From the NCBI RefSeq assembly GCF_031755915.1, contig NC_083388.1, positions 28,906,001-28,970,000 on the forward strand: 64,000 nt of DNA. Reading direction: 5' to 3'. Origin of the DNA: Ziziphus jujuba. Taxonomy: Eukaryota > Streptophyta > Magnoliopsida > Rosales > Rhamnaceae. The first letter of the stretch is position 1; every line of letters starts with the position of its first letter. The notes below the pieces were generated by a model. The model had not been told where the DNA came from. It made no database searches and saw nothing but the letters and a program-made list of their open reading frames with translations. The position numbers and the translations under genes are program-made. This document shows positions 1 to 14,000 of this stretch, piece by piece.

Positions 1-784
1 TGAGAAGCAGGATAAACGTACAAGAAATAAGAATAGATCTCTTCGTGGTGTCTGGACCCCACGTCAACGTTATGGTGGATCTTTTGTGAATGATGAACTG
101 TTATCCTCTTCTGCTTCTCAGCCTACACTGTCACTGTTGTATCCAGAAGGTATGTCTAGAATTGCTAATAGATATTTGGCTTGGGATTCTGAGTTCACTG
201 TGATTATGCTAATATTTGAGATGATATATATTTCCACAACTTAAACAGCCACATGCAAAAATGAAGGAAATGTTTGTTTATCCTGTATATGATTTTTAGG
301 AAGTCATGGAGATCCGAAAGTTGGCATATCAAATGCAAGGAGTGGAGAAACGAAAACCCTTGGAAGTGGATGTAGCAGTTATTCTTCTTTAGATAATGGT
401 CTAGTATTTATTTTTTGGAAACTCTTACCTGATGATGCTTCCAATATGGATGTGCATTTTGAAGTTGATACTTGATATAAGTGTATAATGCTTAATTCTT
501 GTGATTTAATTTGAATGCAGGCTCCTATAAACATATGGGCCATTGTGGACCAACAAATAATGTCAAGGATGTGGACAGCTCTTCTATTATAAATGAAGGG
601 AAGCATTCAAAAAGAGGTGGTGCCGGCTATGGTTCCCATGAGGTGGTTGGACTTATCTGTTGGATCTAATTTGTTTCCCCATTTTATATCTTTTCTTTCC
701 ATTTTGTACTAATTCATTAAATATCTGTTTTCAATGAAATTGCAGAAACAAGTATGGGTTCAGAAGTCAAGTTCTGGTTCATAG
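1..784 (+). CDS. UPF3: UPF3-like nonsense-mediated decay factor, C-terminal exons (5' part outside window)
   Basis: Four exons join in one open frame: 2-149, 300-398, 521-642 and 746-784 (stop 782-784). Every intron is GT-AG and phases agree (1, 1, 0), giving about 135 residues. The piece is basic, then Ser/Gly-rich: it has RGVWTPRQRYGG near the start and ends QVWVQKSSSGS. From memory, plant UPF3 proteins share an RGVW(T/A)P block and a VWVQKSSSGS-type tail; UPF3 links the exon-junction complex to UPF2/UPF1 in mRNA surveillance. The N-terminal UPF3 RRM-like domain lies upstream of the window, so the name rests on the tail alone. The exon structure is much firmer than the family call. Confidence 0.55.
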
Positions 785-2806
785 TGTTTTTGAATTGGTA
801 TGTTTTATATTTCTGAACTTTTTGGCTCACTTTTATTGAATTGGCTTTGAAGATACATAAAAGAGGAGGCAAAAGGCTAATGAATAAACTTGTGATTTGT
901 TTATGGCAAATGGTTTTATGTAATGTTTGTAATTTTTGAGTCCTGTTGAGGGACTCACCATGACAGTAATTGAAAATACACAGGGAGATAAAGTAGCTAA
1001 GGCATATAGAGAAAACGAAAAATCCTTGTATCTGTTTCATTCAAATGTAGTGAAGCTCTAGGGACTTCTAATCACTACCTTCAAATGGTTAGCATACTTT
1101 GAGGAACCAATCCATGACACCTAAAACACTCCTCTAGGGGCACTTTAGTAGGTATAATTTAATATTATCACATTAAAATTATGAATAAGAAACAAACTTA
1201 TGGAAACAGTTATATATTAAAATTTGTAGACATCCACTTCCACAGCTTTAAATACGAGATATCAGACACTGCCACAGCTACATTGACTTTACATACAAAA
1301 ATTGGACAGTTTACATACATTAAGGGAGGTGCCTGAGGATTACCAAGGAACTTGTACGAAAATCAAATACTATGGAGTGTCATCCAGATGAATTTCTAAG
1401 AAACCTGCATGTATATTGAAAGGTTGTAACATTTATCCGTAGATCTTAAAATACAACATTATGCATTAATAAATTCAGAGCCACATATCGTTTTCCATGC
1501 ATTCTTAGACATGGCCATCGATATGAAGGTATGTAATTGCATAAATTTATTAAAAATTGCTATCTTGAAAAGCAAGGAGAGAATTAGGGAATTAAGGAGA
1601 GAGGAAACGCAAGAATATTAACAGTGGAACAACAAGTAAGAGCTAAGCACTTTAAATCCTGCATCCAAAGCCATAAAAGAAATGGCAGTACACTCAAAAT
1701 CCAAATGTAATCAATAAACCAAAAGATAAGCCACCAACACATTGGCATATGTAGTAGAATGCAAGTAGAGAGAACAACCTGTTCAAGCCTAACAAATTCA
1801 TTTCTCAAACCAAAATGGAATCAACAGAAAAGATGGATTAAAAAAAAAAAAAAAAAAAAAAGGAAATAATTCTAGAGAAGAGAGGAGAAAATTGAAAAGA
1901 AAAAGGTTAATGAATTACCTACAATAGAGAGAACTCCACGACCATTTAGCCTCTCCTAGGTCCTCCTATTTCATATAGCTCAGTTGTTAGGTACAAACCA
2001 AACTGGTCAGCAAAAAAGTAGCAGAAAGGCGATATGGCAAATGGACAGAAAAGCATAAGCAATTTCAACAATGAATGGAGAGAAAAAGAAGGAAGAGAGA
2101 GAAGAGCGGGTAAATATCTTATGCAGTCTTCTAACCAGGGAGGAGCACTGTGCGTAGGCTTTTGAGAAGTGTGTGCAAATTAGTATTCTTTCGGAGTCGA
2201 GTCGCAGGAAAAGGAATAAGAGATGAGAGGATAGAGGGAGATGGAAAGAGGATTGCAGAGAGATGGAGAGACAATCGAGAGTTGTAGAGCATCCCATACT
2301 GCACGCAGTAAAAATTCTAGCAAAGTTTCAGAAGCTATACCCTAAAGACGAATAAATACCCCAGAATCAGATTGAAGTAATCCCAAGGGCTTCTGATAAA
2401 AGCAAGCTTATATATTAAGACAAGGTATCTAGATTGAAGAACAAGGGGTTTGTAGCAGTAGAGGACTCTTTTAGCTGCAAAATCACTCAATCCATCCTTG
2501 ACAAACCAGCTGTAGCATACAGATAACGAAGCGTATAGTTGTATTTTCATGGGCCTGAATTTTGGGTCACATTTCTTGTTTATTATAGAGTATAGATATT
2601 GATAGAAAAATTGTTGTCTACTTGATCTATGATAATAGTTTATGATATTTTTGGTTGTCTAATTGATCCATGTTGATTGTTTATGATATTTTTGTGCATT
2701 ATGTTTTCAATATGCTTATCCATGCAATGAAGTAGCTGCCAGTATTCTTTAACCGTTTCTGTAAATTAAACTCCTGTGTGATTGATTATTTGTCCAAATT
2801 TGAGAA
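785..2806. other. UPF3-like 3' flank, no gene recognised
   Basis: No convincing coding exon is seen. A strong donor-like G|GTATGT lies at 797-798, 13 bases after the UPF3-like stop, and an acceptor-like TTTGCAG ends at 3398, so part of this stretch may be a 3'-UTR intron (inference). There is a 21-base-plus A run near 1840-1861 and purine-rich DNA at about 2040-2300. Short open frames here have no recognisable domain and look like chance. Confidence 0.4.
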
Positions 2807-3090
2807 CATTGATGATAAATTGTGTGTTAGCTTGATATAACATTGTTAGACCTACTTCCTACTTGCTTAAGCTTTTGGGATAGATAATATTTAACATGAT
2901 GTCGGAGTTTTGGTGGACGTGAGGTCTTGAGTTCGATTCTTGGTACCGCTTTTGCATGTTCACATGTAAAACTCATTGATTTTCGCATGGAAGGAGAGTG
3001 TTGATAATAAACTGTGTTAGCTTGATATACAGACATGGTTAGGCCCTTTTCATATCAACTTAAGCTTTTGAGATAGTTTGTAGCTTAACA
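2807..3090 (+). mobile_element. Degenerate TRIM-like LTR miniature element
   Basis: Two diverged direct repeats (about 2807-2898 and 2999-3090) share TGTTAGCTTGATATA and CTTAAGCTTTTG and end TTAACA. The left copy is followed by TGATGTCGGAG, a decayed match to the initiator-Met primer-binding site TGGTATCAGAG. A purine tract GGAAGGAGAG sits directly before the right copy. The order LTR, primer site, about 100 bases, purine tract, LTR is that of a terminal-repeat retrotransposon in miniature. Flanks gagaa and gagat are a 4/5 match, as for an old target-site duplication. There is no coding capacity. Confidence 0.5.
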
Positions 3091-4377
3091 GAGATCATAT
3101 GTTCCTCAGTCCCTGTACTTTTTCATTGTTATTTGTTGATTCACTTTATAGTAATGGCTCTTTCGCAGTTTGCTTTTCCTTATGCTATAGATTACAAAGA
3201 CCATCAACATGATGTGCCCTTAGTTTTTTCTTGCATTGTTGCACCCTTTTCTATAGTCATAACTTGTGGCATACTGTGTCCAGAAGTTGCCAATCATTAT
3301 GCTTCTTGTATCCACACTAAAAAAAAAAAAAATATCATCCTACATGTGCTGAAGTTCTGATCGTCGATTTTATATATTTGTTTTTCCTTACTTTGCAGTG
3401 ACGTATATTTTCACTTGAATTGGAGCATGCAACCCGTGGCTGGATGCTGTCTGTTTATGGTGGACAAAAACTGGGTACAGACAAAGTTTAAGTGATGAAA
3501 GATATTCCATATGACATTCCTTTTCGAAAAATGGATCTGGATTGATGTTTATGGTGGTGTAATTAGTATATTGTGAATGAAGGAATCACAAATTCACAGC
3601 TAAGGAAAAAGAACATATCAGCATCCATATCATATATAATACCACAGTGTCTTTGGGCTGTGCTCTTCAACTGGACTACGCATGGAGCTGGAAAACTATT
3701 ATTGTCTGTTACCTGACTGCATTTGGGAAGTTTGGTGTTAGATATCGAATTGTAAATATAAATAGCCGTATGGATTACTTGGTTTATTTATGACATGGGC
3801 TTTGCCTGGTTGAGCAGTCTTTTATTATGCAACCGGTTACCATTTAAAACCCTGGTATTTTTTTGGGCGCCTAACTAAGCAGCATGGGCATCTTTGCAAT
3901 TGTATTCTCCTTAGAAGCATGGCAGGGTGTTTGCCAGAGGAGTTGCAGTTAAATGGTCTTGTTTTGGCTGTTTCACATTGTTTTAGTTGAAAGGTGACAC
4001 TGCGTTATGCTGTATGACCCTTTGGCTTTTTGCATGCAGTTCAGAAATCAGGGTGCCATTTTTTTTTTTTTTTTTTCTCTTCTTCTTTAATTTTATTATC
4101 TTATTACCAGAACAATGGTTGCATTGAGCTCTCTATTCTAACTATCTTTCTCTATTATTGTTATTGTTGTTATTATTTTGCTTTTATTCAACAAGACTTC
4201 GGCCACTTGATCTGACCCTGTCTTTGTTATGCACTATTTGCATCGGTATCTAGTATTTTAAAATATGGATCCTTTCCATTTTTCTAGGAATAGAGAATCT
4301 TAATTATACCCATTTAATTTAGGTCCACACAATAGGTTTTTAAGATATATGTATATATATATATATATACGGAAATT
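3091..4377. other. Intergenic, possible UPF3-like terminal 3'-UTR exon
   Basis: No gene is recognised. If the candidate 3'-UTR intron (798-3398) is real, the last exon of the UPF3-like transcript starts at 3399. Otherwise the stretch is AT-rich with homopolymer runs at about 3319-3331 (A) and 4060-4077 (T) and an AT microsatellite at about 4350-4369. Confidence 0.3.
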
Positions 4378-4522
4378 CTATGGTGAGAACGGTCTGCATG
4401 AGGATGTAGTATTAGTGATGGTTTTTCATAGTATTAACGACGGTTTTTTAGAAAATTATCACCAATACTATGAAAAACTGTCACTAATACTGTGGTCCAC
4501 ATGAGAACCGTTTGCATCATAG
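4378..4522. mobile_element. MITE, about 145 bp, long imperfect terminal inverted repeats
   Basis: The left arm beginning CTATGGTGAGAACGGT and the reverse complement of the right arm beginning CTATGATGCAAACGGT match along about 58 bases, including a shared GTATTAGTGA and TTTTTCATAGTATT. The arms are separated by a short AT-rich loop and the element is flanked by AT microsatellites. It is noncoding and the superfamily is not assigned. Confidence 0.65.
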
Positions 4523-5791
4523 ACGAACTATATATATATATATATACGTAAAATATATATATTATTATATTTTTTTTTTCCTAAAAAAGAATAATACTTC
4601 GAACATGGAGATATATTTAGCTTGTCTCAAACGCTTCTAGCCTTGTCTTTCCTAGCTGCATCCAGATATTCTTATATTTTTCAAAATGTACATCAAATGG
4701 TCGTTTCTGTACATCCACTAGAATATCGAAATTTGAGAAGTAAGTAATGAAAGGATTTTCTTACCCAAATAAAAAAAAAAAAAAAGGGAATAAAAAGTGA
4801 AGAAAGGATTTTTGATGGTTTATCTTATTTTTGGTCTCGTGTAGAAGAAGGGAATCGGGTGGTTCGGTTAATGAAGTCATGGGGTTGTTGGTAGGCAGGA
4901 ACTATTTTATGTTTTATTTTTTATTTTTACTTGGTAAGAACCGTTTTATCTTGTTAGATAGAAATGTTGATAGTATTAGTCCTCGTAGCTAGCACAGTTG
5001 GAATATCCTATTCTTTTAATGTTTTTATAATTAATAATGGCAAGGGGACTAGTTGGCAAGGAGACTAGTAATGATTATAAAGCAAAAGCATAAGGAGAGA
5101 CGTATGTAATGGTATCGGTATTGGTAATTGTAGGTAGTGGGATTCTTATTCCTATTCCACCACCATCCACCAACACAACACATACTAACTGGTTCTCTTA
5201 TTCCCGCCCATTGCCCATTGCCCATTGCCCATTGGCCTAGTCCGGAACCTTTGTGTTTTTCTTTTTCTCTGTGGGACCATTTTCACTAAACCCCATTACT
5301 CGTTTTACTTGATCTTGATTTACTCATTATTATGATGATGAAATTATTCCACTTCTCCTCCTCCTCCTCCTCCTCCTCCTCCTTATCCTTATCCTTCTCC
5401 TTCTACCGCGACATGATCATATCTTGTGTTACGGTGGATTATGATCGAGAGCATGGCTGAAACAGGTAAATAGTTTCCTTTATTTATTGATTTTTTGTAA
5501 ATATATGTAAATATATTTGTATCTACATATGTATAAATGATCTATGTAGACAAAGAATGAATAGCTAGATTGGTTACTTTAACAATTTTCCTTGCTTGAT
5601 ATGATTTCTTTGTTTTTTGGATCGATGCTTCCTTTATTGTTTGTTCTTAATTTTTGCTCTAATTGGAGGTTACTCTGAATCTGAAATGAACCATCAACGT
5701 CTCTTTACAGGGAAAGCCAGGTATAATTTAAATTCATTAATTTGTTCCAACGTAGATTAATGTGCTCTGTAAATATGATAAGAACCTGCAG

Positions 5792-5827
<36 letters not shown>

Positions 5828-6142
5828 AGCATCAGAAGATGTGCTTGCTAGCTACCAAATGAACAAAAGAGGGCCTATATGTACTCTTAACCAACAGAAT
5901 GATCTTTCTTAGAAAATTGAAGTTGATTTTTTTTTTTTGTTTCCTCTGCACTTGGCGAGGTACTTATTTCAGATGTTGATATATATCCTGATCAGCGAGA
6001 GTTTGCTAAATTAAGCCCAACCTACTTGACCAGCATTAATTTATTATGCCAAAAAAAGTAAGTAAATAAAATTAATTTTCTCTTTAAATTTTATGTCACA
6101 GCTAGCTAGCTTCTCTTTAAGTTGTGCCTTTTCAAGGCGACC
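4523..6142. other. Upstream region of the receptor kinase, possible 5'-UTR exons
   Basis: This stretch holds a tandem GCCCATT run (about 5207-5237), a (TCC)n microsatellite (about 5357-5383) and an AT microsatellite (about 5790-5822). A donor-like ACAG|GTAAAT at about 5464 and a candidate 10-base exon flanked by AG and GT (about 5711-5720) could be 5'-UTR exons of the kinase, but an ATG at 5453 does not read into it. I see no other gene. Confidence 0.3.
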
Positions 6143-7078
6143 ATGATGTTCGGAGTACTTTCTTGCTGGCTTCCTCTAAAGCTAATCATAAACATGCTTA
6201 TAATACTCCTATTGTTAAAAGTCACTTCTCCATCAACGGAACCTGATGTGGAAGGTATGCTAGTTTCTTCAGTTTAACCCAAAAGTAACAAATTGTGAGT
6301 TTAATTAGTTTCCACTAATATAAGTGATCTCAAACGAGGACATCTTCAAATTTTTTAAATTGTGAATAAATGGGATTTATCATTTAAAATTGTTAGATTA
6401 TATGTTACATCAAATACTTATAATCCAATGGCTCTAAATAATTAGCCCATTTTTTCTCAACTTTTTAATTTGAGAAGCTACCCCACTTTAATCACCTTTA
6501 TACTTTTCTCTTGCTTGTTCTTAATTATAAATTCCAACTGCATATAATAATTGCTTTATAGTCATCGATCCAGCTCTTAGACTACAGATGATTTTTGCCA
6601 CTTTATATTAATTTGGCAACACTAGTATATTAAAGATAAAATACTATGTCTTAATTAGTAGCATAAAAAGAGACTTATCACATATTGGTAGAATGGTTGC
6701 TAGGTGAAGCAGGGTAGCAACCATTACCCTTACCCATCTGAGAGTTTTTAAGAAGAGCATGAACTGACGACCTCTTTCTTGTTTTTAGGAGAGAGACCAC
6801 AAGAGCAATGAGAATGTCATTCTTCTTTCTCCATTTCAACATTATTATTTGGAATTAAAATAACAATTTTGTTTGTTTTGTCATGAAATTAAAAGCGTGT
6901 AAATTTGCATTTAGAAAAACTTTAAGCTGCTCAAAATCAACCTCTATATGTGTATAAATTAAAATAACTGAATCTCATTTCTTTACCGTATATAGAATGC
7001 ATTTTTCTTTTATACTATTTTTCAATTTTTAGCAGAAGTACGTGTGATTGATATACGGCATGTAATTGTATATACATA

Positions 7079-7114
<36 letters not shown>

Positions 7115-8000
7115 GTTGAACAATTAACTCACTTCTCCATTGTTCTAATTATTAATGTTCAGTTGAAGCTTTGGTTGATTTTCTAAGGGCACTTAATGAT
7201 TCCAAGGGTCAAATAACAGATTGGAATTATAATCTTGTGAGCCCATGCTTTAGCTGGTCTCGAGTCACTTGTAGAAATGGAAATGTCATATCCCTGTAAG
7301 TGTAATCAATCCATTTAATTTCAAGACAAAACGTGTTTTTTTTTTTTTTTTTTCGGCTGAATAAATGTATCTTATATATATCTCGACGGATTTATATACA
7401 TATATATATATATATATATATGCATGTATTTTCAGGGTTTATCTGTAGACAACTTTCATTTGGTGGTATTTATGTGTTGTCCTATATTTACTTTGTGAAC
7501 ATGCTAATTGCAGGAGTTTGGCTTCAAATGGATTTTCAGGAACCCTTTCACCATCAATTACTAAATTGAAATATTTGGCTAGCCTGTAAGTTATCGTAAT
7601 TCCTGAATTCGGTATTTTAGGAATGATAGCTTTCTATATATGAATAAAGAATCAGGTCTCGTATGTTTCTTGTCACGTTAATGTAAATCTTTTTGACGAA
7701 ACTATATTGTGTTATCATTTTAAGCATTAGTACGAATCATATCTATAATGTGAGTTCGACTGAAGAATTTATTTCATGCAGGGACCTAGGGAACAATAAT
7801 TTAGTGGGAGTTTTACCCGGTTACCTTGCCAATATGACGTATCTACAAAATCTAAATCTCGCCAACAATGATTTTAGTGGTTCCATACCTAGTACTTGGG
7901 GTCAACTATCCAATTTAAAACATTTGTAAGGCTGAATATTCAGTTCATTTAGTATTTATATATTGATGGTTGTTATACATAAAAAATTCTCTTATCCAAG

Positions 8001-8034
<34 letters not shown>

Positions 8035-11000
8035 CTTCTTCTTCTTCTTCTTTTTTTGCCCTGTTGGGCAACGTTACCCCAAAATTTACGTGATGCGTAA
8101 ATTTTGTATAGATGTCACATAGCTCTATGTGATATTATTGTGGACAATTATGTGTTATAGATCAGAATCATCGACAAGGTATCCTAATGGTATTAGTTTA
8201 GTAAAGTACTAAAGCTTTAGAAGGGCAAAATGAACTTTGTATAAATTTATTTAAATCCTAAACATGTCTTTAAATCTTAGTCATTGAAGCAATTTAGTTG
8301 TAAATAAGTGAAGTTATGATAGAAAACTAATATAACGTCTCAATAGGAGAATTCATATATATATATATATATATATATAGTTTGTCTCTTGTTAAGGAAT
8401 TTCTGATTTAATTAAATCTAGAATACTTATGTGGCAAATGCTTATTGATTGGTTGCATTATCAGTCGTTATTTAGATTTAAATATAAAAACCTAAAAAAT
8501 AGGATAAAGTAGGCTTTAACATTTGTCACATAAAAAACCGTGATTTGATAAATTGAGAATTGATTGACCAGTGAAGTCTTATATATATATATATATATAT
8601 ATGTAGGATTTTGATGTAATAAGGATGTTGTGATGATCTTATAGTAAAGGCACCCTATTTTGACAAGCTAGGTCATCCATGGTGATTGCTACATAGGAAA
8701 AATAAATTATCAATTTTAAAAAATTTAGTTAACCTTTTATAAAAATTATTGATGGATCTCATGCAAGTTTGAGTGGTTGTTACTTTCCTAATTAGAGTTA
8801 TTTAAAAACAAGCAAAACATATTTAAATGGGGTGGCATTATTTAGATGACATGTCTTACTAAATAATATGTCTTACCATAAAATTATTACTGTATCCTTG
8901 TATATCAAAAATTGTATGTATATATGTATACAAAGGTGCTTAGGTGAGGATGTCCTCAAATTTTAAAGTTGAGAATAATTAGGTTTAATTATTTAAAATT
9001 GTTGGATTATATATATTTGATAGATGTAATTCAATGGTTCCAAATGATTAAGCCTACTTATTTATAACTTAAAAAGTTGGGATATCTTCATTTGAGCCAG
9101 ACTTTTATATATATACACTTATATATACATATGAGAATTTTTATTTAAGATTGTTCATGAGTCATTGAATTAGTTAAAAGTTGAGATTTAAAGATATATT
9201 GCTCCTTTTAGGGTTTTGGTTTACTGCATAACAATACAAAAGCTAATAATACATGTTTTTATAGGAAAATAATTGTGTATATATATATATATATTTGCAG
9301 AACATTATTATCGAAACAATATGTATATTTATGCCTAGTATTCTAATGTTGAATTTTGAAGCATAATCTAGTAAAAGAATCTAGCATAGACATTCCTGTT
9401 TGTTCTGTTTAGAATGTCAAGTAACGTTCAAACTATATATGTTTCAGGTCATTGAGGGGGAACCAAATATCTGGATACATTCCTGATTCGATTGCAAATA
9501 TAACCGGGTTGACAGAACTGTTAAGAATCTTTATCTAAATTAAACCTGTATTTTTTACAGTTTTATTTATCTCAATTTTTTTAATTAATATTTTAATTTC
9601 AAGGTGGTTATCATGAATATGATATATATCTTTTGACAGGGATCTTTCATCTACTAATTTATCCGGAAGAATCCCCGTGAAGCTATTTTCTGTTCTGACA
9701 TTCAAGTAAATTCCATTTGCATGTATAATTTTTATTTCATATTGCTATCATTTTAGTATACTGGTAAGGTCGTTATTGACCAAATTTCTTATAATGCATA
9801 CCAAATGCTTTTACTGGCATGCCGATATGATATTCTTATTCCACTAACGTACGTTTACAAATGAATTAATCTTAATAACTTGTCATAATTTCGCAATGAA
9901 TTATCTTGTCAGTTTTACAGGAACACATCTTGCCTGCGGCTCTGGCTTGGACCAACCTTGTGTTTCTAACTCTTCCTTTCAAGATCTTCAAGGTTGATTC
10001 CTTGTAGTACTGTTGTACTGTATATATTTTTCTCTTTTGTATAAACTATGCAGACAACCACTATAATTTTAAATTTTAGTTAAAAATCCCGTTGGATTTC
10101 AGTTTTTTGTAATACATCCCTTGCCATGTAAATATAATTATAAAGTCATATATTTTACTATCTTGGTTGAATCCTTATAATTTTATACAAAAATCTTGGC
10201 AGTTTCAACCAGCAAGTCAAAATTTGAGGCAATTGTAACTTCTTCAAGTTGTGCTGCATTATTCGTAATCGTGTTAGTTGGGGCTTTGTTTACTTATCAA
10301 TACTATCATGTGCACAAACACAAACATGATGTGTTTGTTGATGTAGAGGGTAAGTGTTTGAGAACTTAACCTAGCTAGTCACTATTATTACCTTATATAT
10401 TTGAATTAGTCCACCAATTAATGCATATAATTTCATAAAAAGAATAGAACACTAGCATTTTATTCTTATGTTTATAGGAGATATACCTTTGTTTTCTTAA
10501 TAGTTCTGTTTTTCAACAATGTAAACTAGTAAAGCAATATATCTTTTTATACATATATATATATATATATATAGCCTTGACCTATCTTCACTAACAATTA
10601 ATACTTTTAACTCGTGAATTTAGGTGAAGATGACTGCAAAATTTCATTTGGTCAGTTGAGAAGATTTTCTTGGCATGAAATTCAACTTGCTACTGATAAT
10701 TTCAGTGAAGGCAATATAATTGGACAAGGAGGCTTTGGAAAAGTTTACAGGGGTGCCCTTTCGGACAATACCAAGGTTGCTGTCAAACGGCTCACAGATT
10801 ATCATAGTCCAGGCGGTGAGGCTGCATTCCTAAGGGAGGTTCAGCTTATAAGTGTTGCAGTCCATCGTAATCTCCTACGTTTGATTGGATTTTGTACAAC
10901 CTCTTCTGAAAGAATCCTTGTTTATCCGTTCATGCAAAATCTTAGTGTTGCCTACCGCCTAAGAGGTATGTCCTTGACTCCAACTGATGTGATCATGATC

Positions 11001-14000
11001 AGAAACTGTTATATATATATATATATATATATATCATATTTTGATATGGTAAGGATTTTTATGTGCTAACTTATGGTATGTTAGTGCTAGTACAAAATAA
11101 ATCAATTAACATGCTTTAATCATATAGATTAATTAACAACAATGTAGCACCATGTTTCCAAGATTTACACACATGCTATATACTATTTTTTATTAGATAA
11201 GAGAGCATGTTCACTAAACCTTTAGATGCAACCATTAAACTTTTATGAATATTAATTTTGCAAAACAAAAACACAAGAAATAAATAGGAACAATGCTTAA
11301 TTGACATGCTTCTCTCTAATCTTTCTCCATCAGTTTTTCATTAAACAGACACCATAGATGTCACAAGCCTTAATCTTAATATCGTATGTATCGTGTACCT
11401 TAACTGATGATTTATTCCCCAATTATATATATATATATATATACAAAATAATTGTCAAATAATAATAATAATAAAACAGAAAATAAGCCAACTGGGCTTT
11501 TAAAAATAATGAGTCTTTAAGTCCAATGGAGCAATTGAAGTATTAAAGAAAGTCCATGATGAAAGGTCCTATTACAAAAGTTAGTAAACAAGCCAATCCC
11601 ATTGTTGACACAAATAAGCCATGTAAGTGAGTTCCATGATTATAACTAGTTTATAAAATATCTAATAGTCTCTTACTTGCACCCATAATCATTACATGTA
11701 ACAATAGACTAACTTTGTGATGACAAGTGCGGGAGAGTGTAAGAGGCACTAACAGGCTATTTGGTATCCAATCTTACATCATTTAGGTGTGGAACATGGA
11801 ATGATTCATATGTAATGATAGTCACTCTCATAATGTTAAGGCCTTTTCAGTGCTGTTAACTTTAGGATTTTAAAGAACTCCAAAGTTAAGTGTGCTTAGG
11901 CAAGAGTAGTCTAAGGATGGATAACAAAGTCAGTAGAGGTAAGGTGTTACAAATGTATTAGAGCTTGTACCCGATTGAAAATGCCAGCGAGGATGCTGGG
12001 CCCCAATAGGGGTGGATTGTGAAAACCAGTATGGGCTAGTGTAAGAGGCACTAACAGACTACTTGATGTCCAATTCCACATCATCTTGGTGTGTAATAGG
12101 GGATGGTTCAAATGTAATGATGGTCACTCTCATAACACCAAGGGTTTTTCAGAATAGTTGGCTTCAAATGCTCAAAAGAACTTCAAAGTTAAGTGTGCTT
12201 AGGCGAGAGTAATCTAAGGACGAGTGAACTTGTAGGAAGCTTTGAACAAAAAATCCTGTACTTAGTGCAATGACTAAGTTGCCAACAATATCAATAGAGA
12301 GTGATAGGTCCGCTAGTGGAGGCAGGGTTTTATAAATGGTATTAGAGCCTGTAATTGACTGAAAATGTGTTAGCGAGGATGCTTGTTATGATCAATGTAG
12401 GCGGGTGCAAGAGGCATTGACAAGCGATTTGGTGGACAATCCCACATCATCTAGGTGTGGAACAAGGGATAGTTCAAATGTAATGATATTCACTTTCGTA
12501 ATCTTGAGGTCTTTTTAGAGTAGTTAGCTTTAGGGTTCGAAAGAACTTCAAAATTAAACATGCATAGGTAAGAGTAATTCAAGTATAGGAATCTCTCAAA
12601 ATAAAAAACCATTTCATCTAAGCATACTGTATCCAATAGGGCACCACAACATACTAGACTAGGTAGTGGAGATTCTTTTTGTAAATCTCTTAAAATTAGA
12701 TACCAGTTCAATTGATTACCTTATATGCCATAGACTTAATCTAAGTAGTAGAGATTCTCTCAATAAATTACCTCACTAGGTGCAGTCCTCGAACACACGA
12801 TACCATTTTATTTAAGTACATGGTGTACTGATAGGATACAACAATATACTTAAATTAGATAATAAGGATTCACTTTGATACTTGTGGATCAACTTACACA
12901 TACATAGAAACTAAAAATCTCAAAACAAACCTGCTGGTACAAGGAGCAACAATATGTGTAATAAACATTTTATATATGATCTACATATATATATGCATTG
13001 CTCACAAGGCAATACTCAATCATATACAACATACAACACAGACATTATCACAGATTACAAAACTCTCACTGAGCTATAGTAGTCTCAATTACTTCACAAT
13101 CCTATACGAGATACACGCTTTTCAAATAAGTCTATAGGTTAACCTGATAGTGGGTTCTGCTACCGTGTTGTAACAAGTGTATATACAATAAGTGCTTCAA
13201 GTCCTTATGCAAAATTTTAGATTTAGCAATACTATAATTATTTGGTATCTCCAGTAAATCAATTTCTAAAGCAAAATATAGCTTCTTGAGAGTCAAGCTC
13301 ATTATCAGAATCTTTTCATACTTCTAATAATTAGTCCAATCCAACTATATCATGAAATTTATAGGAAGAGTGTTAGGAGTGCTTCCATATGTAAAAATAG
13401 CAAAAAAAGAATGCATTATATCATAAGGACTATGCGAATGCTATCATTTCAGCCTCCTCAATCATATCAAGTCACAAAATATTGCTAGGTATTTGTAGCA
13501 CAAAAGATATCAATTAGCATTCTAGCCATTATTCCAACTTCATTTTGACACCCATAAATTGTATAAATTAAGCTTCACTATAGAAGAGTACATAAAATTT
13601 CATTTACGCTTTGTTCCATTAACACTCATGATCCAAACAAATTGAGCCTCACGATAGGTTAGAACTGAAAATTCCACACCACTATACCAATTATGTACTA
13701 AGTCTCATGATAATTCAGGATTTAGATATGCTAAATCTTGAGACGAACAAGCAATTAGCCAATCCTTACCACTAAGTCAGACATATTAAAAAACCTTTTC
13801 ATGAGCAATTAAACAAGAAAAGAATATTTAATTTGAACCTTGAACATTTTAATTAAATAAAACTAGGAATGGAGTAAATTTTTCCTTAAAATAATAAATA
13901 AATAAAAGCAGTGGAAAAAATAAAAGAAAAATAATTTATAACAATTTTTTTTTGAATTTTGGAAGCTAACATCAGCAGACAGTATGTCGTGATGATGTCA

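Noticed and set aside
7333..7569. Open frame across intron 2 and exon 3 of the receptor kinase
   Set aside because: It begins in a T run and AT microsatellite and reads exon 3 in the wrong frame; the LRR frame with proper splice sites explains the region.
12026..12334. Genuine 5S rRNA gene
   Set aside because: Only the internal-promoter half resembles 5S, with several substitutions, and it sits within LTR units that have primer-binding sites; the full 120-base gene is absent.
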